32,531 nucleotides of DNA from Oscillospiraceae bacterium (GCA_018110905.1 JAGBAZ010000001.1:1-32531), one strand, 5' to 3'. Positions 8,214-16,707 are shown, counted from the first letter of the stretch. Made by a program: numbers and translations. The notes: generated by a model from the sequence alone, not told the origin.

Positions 8214-8219
8214 TATAAT
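8214..8219 (+). promoter_or_regulatory. -10 box candidate for the miaB operon
   Basis: TATAAT at 8214-8219, 48 bases before the miaB start. A TTGATA at 8188-8193 is 20 bases upstream, longer than ideal. The divergent mazF promoter must lie in the same 160-base gap; no clear box was found for it. Confidence 0.4.
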
Positions 8220-8267
8220 AAAGTTAAGGAATATATTTGATTTTTTAAAGGCAGAAAGGAAGTTTCA

Positions 8268-9650
8268 ATGCCCGAAATAAATTATATTGAAAAAGTGCGC
8301 GAGATCCTTTCGAAAAGAGAAGGCAAACATAAAGCCTATGTCCATACCTACGGCTGTCAGCAGAACTTTTCCGATGGCGAAAAGCTCGAAGGTCTTCTTG
8401 AAGAGATGGGATATGAAATCATAAATTCAGCCGAAGAAGCGGAATTTGTAATTTTTAATACCTGCGCAATAAGAGAAAACGCTGAAAAACGTGTTTTCGG
8501 AAACGTTGGAATACTAAAAAAAGCCCATGAGGAAAACCCGGATATGATAATTGCGGTCTGCGGCTGTATGGTCCAGCAGGAACATATCGCAAAAAAATTC
8601 CGCCAAAGTTATCCTTTTGTGGATATCGTTTTCGGAACTCATGCCGCCCCCAGATTACCGGAACTTGTTTATAAACATATAACCGCAAAAAAACGCCAGT
8701 TCGATATCGGCGAAGGCGAAGGCTGTATGGCGGAATATCTTCCCATCCACCGCGACAGCGATATGAAAGCAAATCTTCCGATAATGCATGGATGCGATAA
8801 CTTCTGCACATACTGTGTAGTGCCTCTTGTTCGCGGAAGAGAAAAGAGCAGGGAACCGGAAAATATTCTTGCGGAAGCAAGAGAAATCGTTGCGGCGGGA
8901 TATAAAGAGATAACTTTGCTCGGCCAAAACGTAAACTCCTATGGAAAAGGACTTGTAAAGGGAATTACCTTTGCAGAGCTTCTTCGGGAAGTAAATGCAA
9001 TTCCTGGTGATTTCAGAATTAAATTTATGACTTCCCACCCAAAAGACTGTACCCGCGAACTTCTTGAAGCAATCCGTGACTGCGAAAAAGTCTGCAACTA
9101 TATCCATCTTCCGGTACAAAGCGGTTCAAACGATGTTCTTCGAAGAATGAACAGAAGATATACTGCCGAACATTACATGGAACTTGTGGATATGGCGAGA
9201 GAAATCATTCCGGACGTCACAATAACCAGTGACCTTATCGTAGGTTTTCCCGGTGAAACGGAAGAGGATTTTGAAGCGACTATGGAACTTTCGAGGAAAG
9301 CAAGATGGAGCATGACTTACAGCTTCATCTATTCAAAACGTGAAGGAACAAAAGCCGCAGTTATGGAAGACCAGATTCCCCACGAAGTTTCCTCGAACCG
9401 CTTCCAAAGACTTCTTGATTTACAGACGGAAATCAGCCACGAAATCAACGCTTCCTTTGTCGGAAAAACAACAACGGTGCTTTTCGATGATGAAGTTGAT
9501 GTGGGAGAAGGTTATATCAGCGGAAGAAGTTACGAAAACCTTGTTGTTCGCGCACCAAGAAACGACGTTAAAAAAGGCTTTGCAAAAGTTTATTTAAAAG
9601 AGTCCCTTGGCTGGGCTCTTGATGGAGAGATTATTAAAACGGAGGAATAA
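8268..9650 (+). CDS. miaB: tRNA-2-methylthio-N6-dimethylallyladenosine synthase MiaB
   Basis: This encodes 460 residues. MiaB adds a methylthio group to i6A37 of tRNAs using two 4Fe-4S clusters and SAM. The N-terminal UPF0004 domain has the three auxiliary-cluster cysteines C30 (YGCQQNFSD), C66 (FNTCAIRENA) and C100 (VCGCM). The radical SAM motif is C176/C180/C183 in HGCDNFCTYCVVPLVRG. The C-terminal TRAM domain is seen near residues 390-455. HTYGCQQNFSD and the length favour MiaB over MtaB or RimO. The SD AAAGGAAG (8255-8262) supports the ATG. The YlbF-family gene follows 6 bases after the stop with its own GGAGGA, in one operon. Confidence 0.95.
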   Translation: MPEINYIEKVREILSKREGKHKAYVHTYGCQQNFSDGEKLEGLLEEMGYEIINSAEEAEFVIFNTCAIRENAEKRVFGNVGILKKAHEENPDMIIAVCGCMVQQEHIAKKFRQSYPFVDIVFGTHAAPRLPELVYKHITAKKRQFDIGEGEGCMAEYLPIHRDSDMKANLPIMHGCDNFCTYCVVPLVRGREKSREPENILAEAREIVAAGYKEITLLGQNVNSYGKGLVKGITFAELLREVNAIPGDFRIKFMTSHPKDCTRELLEAIRDCEKVCNYIHLPVQSGSNDVLRRMNRRYTAEHYMELVDMAREIIPDVTITSDLIVGFPGETEEDFEATMELSRKARWSMTYSFIYSKREGTKAAVMEDQIPHEVSSNRFQRLLDLQTEISHEINASFVGKTTTVLFDDEVDVGEGYISGRSYENLVVRAPRNDVKKGFAKVYLKESLGWALDGEIIKTEE

Positions 9651-9656
9651 AATAAA

Positions 9657-10067
9657 ATGACTGTTATCGAAATGGCAAGAGAACTCGGCAAAAAAATCCA
9701 GCAGGAGGAAAGCTATATCCTTCTTAACACTGCACAAAAAGCAGTTGAGGATGATGATGAGCTTCAGGAAAAAATTGCTGAATTCAATATGAAAAGATAT
9801 GAACTCACCCAGGAAATCACCAAAGCAGACCGTGATGACAAAAAAATCGAAGAACTCGATAAAGTTGTTCACGAACTTTATGATGTTGCAACCAACCACG
9901 AAAAAATGCTTGCATATAACAACGCTCAGGATGAGTTCAACGAAATGTTTGAATTTGTTCTTCATATCATCCAGATGTCCGCAGCAGGCGACGATCCCGA
10001 CACCATTGAAAAACCCGAACAGGGCGGTTGCTCCGGTGACTGCGGTTCCTGCGGCGGTTGCGGCTGA
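9657..10067 (+). CDS. YlbF/YmcA-family protein with a cysteine-rich C-terminal tail
   Basis: This encodes 136 residues. The first 105 are an alpha-helical Com_YlbF-type domain (MTVIEMARELGKKIQQEESY, then KMLAYNNAQDEFNEMFEFVLHII). An acidic linker leads to a Gly/Cys-rich end with C125, C129, C132 and C135 (GGCSGDCGSCGGCG), spaced Cx3Cx2Cx2C. In Bacillus, YlbF, YmcA and YaaT form a complex that promotes mRNA maturation and carries 4Fe-4S clusters; ymcA lies next to the miaB gene there too. The tail could bind iron-sulfur or zinc, an inference from spacing. It overlaps no other gene, and deoC starts 24 bases downstream, probably on the same transcript. Confidence 0.85.
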   Translation: MTVIEMARELGKKIQQEESYILLNTAQKAVEDDDELQEKIAEFNMKRYELTQEITKADRDDKKIEELDKVVHELYDVATNHEKMLAYNNAQDEFNEMFEFVLHIIQMSAAGDDPDTIEKPEQGGCSGDCGSCGGCG

Positions 10068-10091
10068 TTTAAATAAAAGGAGGAAAATACA

Positions 10092-10742
10092 ATGGACAAA
10101 CAGGCTATCGCAAAATATCTTGACCACACTCTTCTTAAGGCGGACGCCACCCATGAACAGCTCAGAGCCGTTTGTGACGAAGCAAAAAAATACGGAGTTG
10201 CCGCAGTGTGCGTAAACTCTCTTAACGTTTACTTCGTACATAAAGAACTCAAAGGCACCGGTATCAAAACCTGCTCTGTTGTAGGTTTCCCTCTTGGTGC
10301 AATGGCTTCCGCAGCAAAAGCTTTTGAAGCAGCATGCGCAATCGAAGACGGTGCAGAGGAAATCGACATGGTAATTGATATTGCTTCCGCAAAAGTAGGC
10401 GACTGGCGTCGTGTAGAAGACGATATCGCAACTGTTCACAGCGCTTGCGACGGCAGAGCAATCCTTAAAGTTATCATAGAAACCTGTCTTCTTACCGATG
10501 AAGAAAAAGTTGAAGCTTGCCTTGCGGCAAAACGTGCGGGTGCAGAATTTGTAAAGACTTCCACCGGTTTTTCAACTGGCGGCGCAACCCCCGAAGATAT
10601 CCGCCTTATGCGTGAAACCGTTGGTCCCGAAATGGGCGTAAAAGCTTCCGGCGGCGTAAAAACTTATGAAGCTGCCTGCGCAATGATCGAAGCCGGCGCT
10701 TCCAGAATCGGAACTTCCAGTTCTTCTAATATTTGCGACTAA
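10092..10742 (+). CDS. deoC: Deoxyribose-phosphate aldolase
   Basis: This encodes 216 residues. DeoC splits 2-deoxyribose 5-phosphate into glyceraldehyde 3-phosphate and acetaldehyde, in deoxynucleoside breakdown. The fold's key residues are visible: D92 in EIDMVIDI, the Schiff-base K155 in [14 protein letters not shown], and K184 in [14 protein letters not shown]. The opening [15 protein letters not shown] and VVGFPLGA are also classical. The length is the common bacterial one. AGGAGG at 10079-10084 precedes the ATG. The miaB and YlbF-family genes lie immediately upstream; the set is ended by the hairpin at 10756. Confidence 0.95.
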   Translation: MDKQAIAKYLDHTLLKADATHEQLRAVCDEAKKYGVAAVCVNSLNVYFVHKELKGTGIKTCSVVGFPLGAMASAAKAFEAACAIEDGAEEIDMVIDIASAKVGDWRRVEDDIATVHSACDGRAILKVIIETCLLTDEEKVEACLAAKRAGAEFVKTSTGFSTGGATPEDIRLMRETVGPEMGVKASGGVKTYEAACAMIEAGASRIGTSSSSNICD

Positions 10743-10755
10743 GACAGCAAAATTT

Positions 10756-10788
10756 ACGGGCACGGTAAAAACTACAGTGCCCGTTTTT
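10756..10788 (+). terminator. Terminator after deoC
   Basis: ACGGGCAC (10756-10763) pairs with GTGCCCGT (10777-10784), with a 13-base loop, followed by TTTT. The zinc-ribbon gene begins just 20 bases on without an obvious promoter, so some readthrough is expected. Confidence 0.75.
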
Positions 10789-10808
10789 GATTAAAGGGGA
10801 AGACCGTT

Positions 10809-11096
10809 ATGTCGAAGAATATGCCTTGTCTGCGCTGCGGGCACGAAATGAATCATATAAAAACAGAAAAATTACAGCTTGGACAAACGGGCTGGATTTT
10901 AGGTGATTTGCCGAATCTTCTGGCAGGAGCGATGGAAGTGGATATTTATACCTGCCCTAATTGCGGAAAACTTGAATTTTATCTTGCAGAAGAAGCGGAA
11001 GAAGAACTTCCGCAAAAGCAGTGCCCAAACTGCGGAAAAAAGCATGATTTCGATTACCCCAAGTGTCCTTTCTGCAAATATGATTACGGTAAATAA
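10809..11096 (+). CDS. Small zinc-ribbon protein with four Cys pairs
   Basis: This encodes 95 residues. Four CxxC pairs are seen: CLRC near residue 7, CPNC near 54, CPNC near 77 and CPFC near 89. These suggest two zinc ribbons, one N-terminal and one at the end. Between them lies GQTGWILGDLPNLLAGAMEVDIY, a segment found in many uncharacterised Clostridial zinc-ribbon proteins. No catalytic motif is seen and I do not know its function. The SD AAAGGGGAAG at 10794-10803 supports the ATG. It seems to be a readthrough partner of deoC or to have a promoter inside the terminator region. Confidence 0.8.
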   Translation: MSKNMPCLRCGHEMNHIKTEKLQLGQTGWILGDLPNLLAGAMEVDIYTCPNCGKLEFYLAEEAEEELPQKQCPNCGKKHDFDYPKCPFCKYDYGK

Positions 11097-11107
11097 TGCA
11101 ATTTAAT

Positions 11108-11142
11108 AAAAAACCGTGCCGGATTTTCCGGCACGGTTTTTT
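11108..11142. terminator. Bidirectional terminator between the zinc-ribbon and RelQ-like genes
   Basis: A6CCGTGCCGG (11108-11122) pairs with CCGGCACGGT6 (11128-11142) around an ATTTT loop. This gives a 15-bp perfect stem with A and T tracts for both convergent genes. Confidence 0.92.
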
Positions 11143-11861
11143 TATATGATATTTATATTATCCAGTTTATCAGGGTTTTTCCTTACAATTTTTCGGAGTG
11201 CTTCCATTCGTTCATCAAGGTCTGCGCTGATTTCCGCACAATGTGCAAGTTCTTTTGCCATTTCGTCTGTAAAATGAAAATCCTTTTTATAATGTATCTG
11301 GTGCTCAAGGCTTGCCCAGCAATCCATCGCAATGGTGCGAAGCTGGATTTCAACCTTCATCATGCGTTTTTCTTTTGTAAGGAAAATCGGTATCTCAATT
11401 ATAAGATGCAGGCTTCTGTAACCGCTTGGTTTTGGATTTTTGATATAATCCTTCATTTGGATAAGAGTTACATCGTCTTGATTAAGAAATGCTTCAGCAA
11501 TGGTGTAAACGTCGCTTGGAAAAGAGCAAACAACGCGGATTCCCGCAACATCATGGAGCTGTTCTTCAATGTTTGCCATTGAAAGCGGATAGCCGTATTT
11601 TTTCAGCTTGTTGCGTATGCTGATAGGCCTTTTAAGGCGGCTCTTGATATTTTCAATGGGGTTTCGGTCAAAGCGAAGAGAAAATTCTTCGTTGAGCACC
11701 TTGAATTTGGTTTCAACCTCCATTATGGCACAGCGGTAATAGGCCATAAGCTTTGCGTATTCATGAGCGCGCTGGGCAATAAGATAGTGTGCTTCTTCGC
11801 TTTCAAAAATCTGTTCAAATTCTTTTTCAAGCTCGCGTTCGTTAGCAAATTCCTGGGACAT
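11142..11861 (-). CDS. Small alarmone synthetase, RelQ/YjbM type ((p)ppGpp synthetase)
   Basis: This encodes 239 residues. It makes (p)ppGpp from ATP and GDP or GTP and lacks the hydrolase domain. The RelA/SpoT synthetase core is clear: HDVAGIRVVCSF (with D104), NPKPSGYRSLHLIIEI (143-158) and VEIQLRTIAMDCWASLEHQI (E171, Q173), ending in KKD and a basic helix. The length fits the RelQ class with an extended N-terminus and C-terminal helix. AAAGGA precedes the ATG, with a perfect 24-bp palindrome 18 bases upstream. The gene is divergent from an ECF sigma gene, a link that may be only positional. Confidence 0.9.
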   Translation of the reverse strand: MSQEFANERELEKEFEQIFESEEAHYLIAQRAHEYAKLMAYYRCAIMEVETKFKVLNEEFSLRFDRNPIENIKSRLKRPISIRNKLKKYGYPLSMANIEEQLHDVAGIRVVCSFPSDVYTIAEAFLNQDDVTLIQMKDYIKNPKPSGYRSLHLIIEIPIFLTKEKRMMKVEIQLRTIAMDCWASLEHQIHYKKDFHFTDEMAKELAHCAEISADLDERMEALRKIVRKNPDKLDNINII

Positions 11862-11878
11862 AGCGCAAATCCTTTCGG

Positions 11879-11902
11879 GTTATACTTTAATTAAAGTATA
11901 AC
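11879..11902. repeat. Perfect 24-bp palindrome, possible operator
   Basis: GTTATACTTTAA followed by its exact reverse complement TTAAAGTATAAC, with no spacer. It lies 18 to 41 bases before the RelQ-like ATG and contains TATACT on both strands, so the minus-strand copy could be the -10 box (11900-11895) of the gene. No good -35 is seen at N17. The AT content and lack of a T tract argue against a terminator. Confidence 0.7.
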
Positions 11903-12015
11903 ATATATTTATTAAAATTTCTTATATTTTATAGAAAATTTTGTTGACAAAACAAACAAAAATCAGTCAGTTTTTTTGTATAGAAAATTTTGAAAAAATG
12001 TGACAAAAACTAATG

Positions 12016-12021
12016 TATAAT
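12016..12021 (+). promoter_or_regulatory. -10 box candidate for the ECF sigma/anti-sigma operon
   Basis: TATAAT at 12016-12021, 45 bases before the start. TTGAAA at 11990-11995 is 20 bases upstream, which is long. A TTGACA at 11944-11949 has no matching -10. The ECF-type AAC/CGT pattern was searched for and not clearly found. Confidence 0.4.
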
Positions 12022-12065
12022 CGTTTTATATATGCCGGCAGAAAAAAAGAAAGGAGGGCGTGTAA

Positions 12066-12518
12066 TTGGCTGACGTTTTAAAAATGTTTGAAAAACATAA
12101 AAATGCGGTTTACCGACTTGCGCTGAGCTATACCCGTTCCGTAAGCGACGCGGAAGATATCTGTCAATCGGCATTTATGAAGCTTCTTGAGCACAGCGAA
12201 ATTCCGGACGAAAAAGCAAAAAACTGGCTTTTAAAAGTGACAGTAAATTTGTGTAAAGATTTTCATAAATCATTTTGGAACAAAAACAGAGAAGAACTTT
12301 CTGAAGAAATTCCTTTTGAAATTCCCGAACAGGGCGAAGCATTTTTTGCAATGATGAGCCTCGATAAAAAAGAAAGAGCTGTGGTTTATCTTTTCTATTA
12401 CGAAGGATATAAAACTGAGGAAATTGCCAAAATTCTTGGAATAAGCCAAACAGCCGTTACCACAAGGCTTTCAAGAGCAAGAAAAAACATAAAAACCAGA
12501 CTGGAGGCAAAAAAATGA
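12066..12518 (+). CDS. ECF-family RNA polymerase sigma factor (TTG start)
   Basis: This encodes 150 residues from TTG at 12066, preceded by AAAGGAGG (12050-12057). Region 2 is recognisable in AVYRLALSYTRSVSDAEDI and CQSAFMKLL, and region 4 in VVYLFYYEGYKTEEIAKILG with the recognition helix ISQTAVTTRLSRARKNIK. ECF sigma factors redirect polymerase to a small regulon, usually for envelope or other stress. The next gene overlaps the stop by four bases (ATGA) and codes for a membrane protein whose N-terminus would face the cytoplasm, fitting a cognate anti-sigma. Confidence 0.9.
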   Translation: MADVLKMFEKHKNAVYRLALSYTRSVSDAEDICQSAFMKLLEHSEIPDEKAKNWLLKVTVNLCKDFHKSFWNKNREELSEEIPFEIPEQGEAFFAMMSLDKKERAVVYLFYYEGYKTEEIAKILGISQTAVTTRLSRARKNIKTRLEAKK

Positions 12519-13690
12519 ATGAAAATTTCAATAATGCATGGAAAAAAATTGAACTTTCGGAAACAGCTTCCGAAAGAATAAAAAATGCAATCGAAAGCGG
12601 AAACAAAGAGATTCCGGTTAAAAAGCACAGACCAAAGTTTCTTCTCGTTGCGGCAATGATTGCCCTTTCGATTTCAGTTGTCGCAGTTGCGGCGGAACAT
12701 TCAAAAATCAATATGAATGTACGAGGAATGGAAATTGATGGAAGAAACGGAGATTATGTAATTGAGTTTACTTCAATGGATAATAATCCTGTTGAGCTTG
12801 GTTATTGGTACCCGGAAGCAATACCGGAAGAATATGAGGTTTCTTTTGATGATGGAACATTCCTCGGCAAAAGAACGGTCATTTTTAAGAAAAACGAAAA
12901 CGATTTCTTTACTTTTGCTTTCTTCAAAACGGAATATAAAAAATCTTTCGATGCAAAAAATGTGAAATCAGTTGAAAAATGTAAGGTAGGCGAAGCGGAA
13001 GGCTGTATTTTCACTTTCCCAATGGAGCCTGATTACAGCGAACACAGAGTGCCGGTAAATCAAGAGGACCTTTATATCAAATACAGTCTTCCGGAAACTG
13101 CGGTTGTCTGGACTGACGCAGAAAAGGGAATAGGATTCATCCTTGACTATGTAGGCGAAGAAGATTACGACATTATTGCAATCGCCGAATCCGTTGCGGA
13201 AATAGAAGCTCCGGAAGAAAACAGCTATTATATTTATTATCAGGCTGCACTCCGGAAACTCGGAGATTATCAGCCGGGTTATCTTCCGGAAGGATACTCC
13301 GAAACTCAGACTGCGGGTATGCCTGCTTCAATTGGTTGCAGCGGCGATTATCATGGATTCGTTTATCGCCTTTATGAAAACCCGGAATTTTATGACATCA
13401 CGCTGATTTATGAGTTTATTCCATACAGCGAAGATTGGAGAGCGTTTTATAATAGTTTTGATATAAACGAAGATAAAACGGTTTTTATCGGTGAAACAGA
13501 AGCAAGATTTATAAATTATGACGGAAACAGAAGAATCGGTCTTATTTGGGAAGAAAAGGTTTGGGAAGACCGAAGTGTGATGCTTACTTTCACCCTTACT
13601 GCAAACGGAGTTTCAGAAGACGAACTATTAAAAATTGCGGAAAACATGACCTGCGTTTCCGAAGCAGACAGCAAAAAATATTTTGAATAA
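12515..13690 (+). CDS. Membrane-anchored putative anti-sigma factor with two DUF4367-like modules
   Basis: This encodes 391 residues. A 40-residue cytoplasmic head is followed by one membrane helix (about 42-60, [20 protein letters not shown]). The large outside part seems to hold two repeats of a DUF4367-like fold. The first opens at about residue 93 with [15 protein letters not shown] and ends near VAEIEAPEE. The second opens at about residue 248 with [17 protein letters not shown] and ends with [11 protein letters not shown] classic zinc anti-sigma motif is absent in the head. Overlap with the ECF sigma stop indicates coupled translation. Holding the sigma at the membrane is inferred from layout. 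Confidence 0.75.
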   Translation: MNENFNNAWKKIELSETASERIKNAIESGNKEIPVKKHRPKFLLVAAMIALSISVVAVAAEHSKINMNVRGMEIDGRNGDYVIEFTSMDNNPVELGYWYPEAIPEEYEVSFDDGTFLGKRTVIFKKNENDFFTFAFFKTEYKKSFDAKNVKSVEKCKVGEAEGCIFTFPMEPDYSEHRVPVNQEDLYIKYSLPETAVVWTDAEKGIGFILDYVGEEDYDIIAIAESVAEIEAPEENSYYIYYQAALRKLGDYQPGYLPEGYSETQTAGMPASIGCSGDYHGFVYRLYENPEFYDITLIYEFIPYSEDWRAFYNSFDINEDKTVFIGETEARFINYDGNRRIGLIWEEKVWEDRSVMLTFTLTANGVSEDELLKIAENMTCVSEADSKKYFE

Positions 13691-13701
13691 AATGCAACAA
13701 A

Positions 13702-13724
13702 AAAGCCCCGCAAAGCGGGGCTTT
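13702..13724. terminator. Bidirectional terminator between the anti-sigma and hppA genes
   Basis: AAAGCCCCGC (13702-13711) and GCGGGGCTTT (13715-13724) around an AAA loop, with T-rich flanks on both strands. Confidence 0.85.
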
Positions 13725-13739
13725 AATTTTATTTACCTA

Positions 13740-15776
13740 TCAAAGGAAAAGAGGAAGGAATACAACAGCTACAACGGTCATGAGCTTAATAAGGATGTTA
13801 AGGGAAGGACCGGAAGTATCTTTGAAGGGGTCGCCGACGGTATCGCCGACAACAGCAGCTTTGTGGGGTTCGGAACCTTTGCCGCCGTTATGACCGTTTT
13901 CAATGTATTTCTTTGCGTTATCCCAAGCACCGCCAGCGTTGGACATGGTGATTGCCATAAGAACGCCAACTACGAGGGAACCTGCGAGAAGGCCGCCGAG
14001 AGCTTCAGTACCGAGGATAAGACCAACAGCAATGGGGCAAACAACTGCAAGAGCGCCGGGGAGAAGCATTTCTTTAAGAGCTGCACCGGTGGAGATGTCA
14101 ACGCATCTTGCATAGTCGGGTTTCTGGGTTCCTTCCATAATGCCGGGGAATTCATGGAACTGACGGCGAACTTCTTCGATCATCTGGTTTGCTGCTTTAC
14201 CAACGGAGTTCATGGTAAGAGCGGAGAAGAGCATCGGAAGCATACCGCCGATGAGAAGACCTGCAACAACTGCGGGGCTGAGAAGGTCGATTTTTTCAAG
14301 GTTTGCAATCTGGGAATAAGATACGAAGAGTGCAAGAGCGGTAAGAGCTGCAGAACCAACTGCAAAGCCTTTACCAACTGCTGCGGTGGTGTTACCAACG
14401 GAGTCGAGAGTATCGGTGATTTCACGTACTTCTTCGGGAAGTTCGCTCATTTCTGCGATACCGCCTGCGTTATCGGAGATAGGACCGTAAGCGTCAACTG
14501 CGATAACAATACCGGTGGTGGAAAGCATACCTACTGCTGCGATTGCAATGCCGTAAAGACCGAATGCATAGTAAGCGCCGAGAATTGCGATTGCAATAAG
14601 GAGAAGCGGGAAAACAGTGGAGGTAAGGCCGGTTGCAAAACCGCTGATGATGCAGGTTGCGGAACCGGTTTCGCACTGCTGTGCAATCTCTTTAACGGGT
14701 TTGAAGTCGCCGGAAGTGTAGAACTCGGTGATTTTACCGATTGCAACACCGACAACAAGACCGATAACAACTGCTACGAAAGCACCGATGTTTCCGAAGC
14801 AAGCCTGGCTGAGGAAGAAGGAAGCAACGATTACGATTGCGGAGCTGATGTAAGTACCGAGGTTAAGCTGGCTTGCGGGGTTGTTGGTTTTGCCGTTAAC
14901 AAAGAAAACAGCGATGATGGAAGCAATAATGCCGATTGCAGCAAGGAAAAGCGGGAAGAGGGAACCGGTTACCGGATCAAGAGCAACTTCACCGAGAAGT
15001 CCGCTGTTGATGGTAGGAATTGCAATTGCAAGGGTAATTGCGGAAACGATGGAACCGACATAGGATTCGAAAAGGTCGGAACCCATACCTGCAACGTCAC
15101 CAACGTTGTCGCCGACGTTATCAGCGATAACTGCGGGGTTTCTGGGGTCGTCTTCGGGGATACCTGCCTCAACTTTACCAACAAGGTCTGCACCGACGTC
15201 TGCTGCTTTGGTATAGATACCGCCGCCAACACGTCCGAAAAGTGCTACGAAGGAAGCACCGAGGGAGAAACCGGTGATGATGGTTGCGCAGTTATCAAGG
15301 GTGATGTTTGCGAAAATACCGGTATCAAGGTTGCAGATGATGAAAACAACGCTGACGCCGAGAAGGCCGAGACCAACAACGCAAAGACCCATAACAGCGC
15401 CGCCGCGGAATGCTACTTTAAGAGCAGCAGGCATACCGTTTTTGCTTGCAGCGTTGGTGGTACGGACGTTTGCATCGGTTGCGGTTTTCATGCCGATGAA
15501 GCCTGCAAGTACAGAGAATGCAGCGCCGAAAAGGCATGCGATTGCAGCGATGGGGCTGATGAAGATTGCGACGATAAGAAGGAGGACAACTGCGAATGCA
15601 GCGACCATTTTGTACTCGCGGCCGAGGAATGCCATTGCACCCTCACGGATATAACCGGAGATTTCCTTCATTCTGTCGTTGCCTTCGTCCTGTTTGCCGA
15701 TCCAGCTTTTAAGCATAAGAGCGACAGCGAGAGCGACGACACCGATAACGGGAACAGCATAGAGAAGATTTTCCAT
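13740..15776 (-). CDS. hppA: Membrane-bound, K+-dependent type pyrophosphatase (Na+ or H+ pumping)
   Basis: This encodes 678 residues, about sixteen helices. It uses PPi hydrolysis to pump Na+ or H+ across the cell membrane. The substrate site is clear: [20 protein letters not shown] (185-204), [20 protein letters not shown] and [11 protein letters not shown], with the matching C-terminal block KKYIENG and [20 protein letters not shown]. At the position that decides potassium dependence, [10 protein letters not shown], the residues are A465 and G468; K+-independent enzymes have Lys and Thr there, so this is the K+-dependent group. Whether it moves Na+ cannot be told safely by eye. It is monocistronic with its own strong promoter. 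Confidence 0.95.
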   Translation of the reverse strand: MENLLYAVPVIGVVALAVALMLKSWIGKQDEGNDRMKEISGYIREGAMAFLGREYKMVAAFAVVLLLIVAIFISPIAAIACLFGAAFSVLAGFIGMKTATDANVRTTNAASKNGMPAALKVAFRGGAVMGLCVVGLGLLGVSVVFIICNLDTGIFANITLDNCATIITGFSLGASFVALFGRVGGGIYTKAADVGADLVGKVEAGIPEDDPRNPAVIADNVGDNVGDVAGMGSDLFESYVGSIVSAITLAIAIPTINSGLLGEVALDPVTGSLFPLFLAAIGIIASIIAVFFVNGKTNNPASQLNLGTYISSAIVIVASFFLSQACFGNIGAFVAVVIGLVVGVAIGKITEFYTSGDFKPVKEIAQQCETGSATCIISGFATGLTSTVFPLLLIAIAILGAYYAFGLYGIAIAAVGMLSTTGIVIAVDAYGPISDNAGGIAEMSELPEEVREITDTLDSVGNTTAAVGKGFAVGSAALTALALFVSYSQIANLEKIDLLSPAVVAGLLIGGMLPMLFSALTMNSVGKAANQMIEEVRRQFHEFPGIMEGTQKPDYARCVDISTGAALKEMLLPGALAVVCPIAVGLILGTEALGGLLAGSLVVGVLMAITMSNAGGAWDNAKKYIENGHNGGKGSEPHKAAVVGDTVGDPFKDTSGPSLNILIKLMTVVAVVFLPLFL

Positions 15777-15810
15777 AAGCTTTGTTCACTCCTGTTCGTG
15801 TTTCTTATTT

Positions 15811-15841
15811 TGGGCATTTCGCCCACTGTTGTATATCAACA
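15811..15841 (-). other. Two small hairpins in the hppA leader
   Basis: TGGGC-ATTTC-GCCCA (15811-15825) and TGTTG-TATAT-CAACA (15827-15841), each a 5-bp stem with a 5-base loop, lie end to end at the 5' end of the expected leader. They may stabilise the transcript. I recognise no known riboswitch. Confidence 0.45.
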
Positions 15842-15845
15842 ACTT

Positions 15846-15875
15846 ATTATACCTATTATTACTATAATAAGTCAA
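15846..15875 (-). promoter_or_regulatory. SigA-type promoter for hppA
   Basis: On the minus strand, TTGACT (15875-15870), an 18-base spacer, then TATAAT (15851-15846). Expected start near 15839 gives a leader of about 63 bases that includes two small hairpins. Confidence 0.75.
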
Positions 15876-15963
15876 GGGAATATTCAAAATTTAGACCAAA
15901 AAAATTCAAAAATTATAACATTTTTGTCAAAAGACGGAATTCTGATATTTGACAAAACTGACA

Positions 15964-16002
15964 AAACCGTTAATGGATTTTGGTAAAATCCATTAACGGT
16001 TT
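15964..16002 (-). terminator. Terminator after spoIIR
   Basis: AAACCGTTAATGGATTTT (15964-15981) pairs exactly with AAAATCCATTAACGGTTT (15985-16002): an 18-bp stem with a GGT loop. On the minus strand it is followed by a short T-rich run. Confidence 0.8.
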
Positions 16003-16018
16003 ATAAATTTTGCACTAT

Positions 16019-16603
16019 TTATAAAAAACTCTTTTTAAGGCTTTCGATCCATTCAATAAGCACGAACCGAACTTCAAATCCGTTTCCGGAAATAAAATCC
16101 GCATTATCACCGTATTTTTCAAGCGGTTTTTCCGCACCGGGAACACAGAGAGCCGGATACATTACGCACCACCAGTTTTTTCCTTCGCCATTGCCGATGA
16201 TTATGCGAACAGCATCATAATCTCCTGCCGGAAGGGTGAAACCTTCGTAACTTCTTGTTTCGAACCACATTTCAACAACTTCTACCTGAACCGGATAGCC
16301 AAAGCCTTCTTCCGTAATAACTTTTTCAGCAATCACTTTTATGTCATTTGAAGAATATTCCGCCGCGGCAACAGCTTCCGTTTTTCCGGAAACTTCCGCA
16401 AAAAGTTCTCCGGTCGCTTCAAGAACCGCATCGCGAACTTTAAGTTTAAGCTGTTGGTCTTCTTCGCTGTCGGAATTTGCAATTATATGAAGCCGAAGTG
16501 TTTCGGAACGGATTTCGTTTCCTGTTGCAACGGTTCTATTTACTCCGGAGGAAAACAAGGTGAAAACAAGGCCGATGAGCAAAAGACTTTCGAATCCTTT
16601 CAT
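16019..16603 (-). CDS. spoIIR: Stage II sporulation protein R
   Basis: From ATG at 16603 this encodes 194 residues. SpoIIR is made in the forespore and signals across the septum to trigger SpoIIGA processing of pro-sigma E in the mother cell. An N-terminal helix (KGFESLLLIGLVFTLFSSGV) acts as signal or anchor, followed by the signature LRLHIIANSDSEEDQQLKLK, then VRDAVL. Two further upstream ATGs (16645 and 16681) are rejected because a terminator hairpin with seven Ts ends just before 16645; AAAGGA sits before 16603. A sigma-F promoter should lie in the remaining short gap; I could not identify it. This gene supports an endospore-forming lineage. Confidence 0.92.
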   Translation of the reverse strand: MKGFESLLLIGLVFTLFSSGVNRTVATGNEIRSETLRLHIIANSDSEEDQQLKLKVRDAVLEATGELFAEVSGKTEAVAAAEYSSNDIKVIAEKVITEEGFGYPVQVEVVEMWFETRSYEGFTLPAGDYDAVRIIIGNGEGKNWWCVMYPALCVPGAEKPLEKYGDNADFISGNGFEVRFVLIEWIESLKKSFL

Positions 16604-16645
16604 TTTCCTTCCTTTCGGATAAGCGTCATATCTGTAAAAACTCAT

Positions 16646-16688
16646 AAAAAAATCCGCCTTTGCTTTTGATGAAAAAAGCATTGACGGA
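16646..16688 (-). terminator. Terminator after the IspE-YbaK fusion gene
   Basis: TCCGCCTTTGCTTTT (16653-16667) pairs with AAAAGCATTGACGGA (16674-16688) at 12 of 15 positions, followed on the minus strand by seven Ts (16652-16646). It separates the fusion gene from spoIIR and helps exclude the longer spoIIR starts. Confidence 0.7.
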
Positions 16689-16707
16689 ATTTTTTAAAAT
16701 TATTCAA

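Noticed and set aside
9594..10439. A 281-residue antisense frame over the YlbF-family and deoC genes
   Set aside because: Cys/Phe-rich shadow of two clear genes, with no ribosome binding site.
11944..11949. TTGACA as -35 of the ECF sigma gene
   Set aside because: No -10 box at 15-19 bases; the nearest TATAAT is over 65 bases away.
13683..15986. A 767-residue open frame on the plus strand across the hppA gene
   Set aside because: It is antisense to a clear membrane pyrophosphatase, has a Cys/Asn-rich composition unlike any protein, and starts inside the preceding terminator. It results from the codon bias of hppA.
16019..16681. Longer spoIIR starts at 16681 and 16645
   Set aside because: The terminator hairpin and T7 of the fusion gene lie at 16646-16688, so these starts would be in or next to the terminator.
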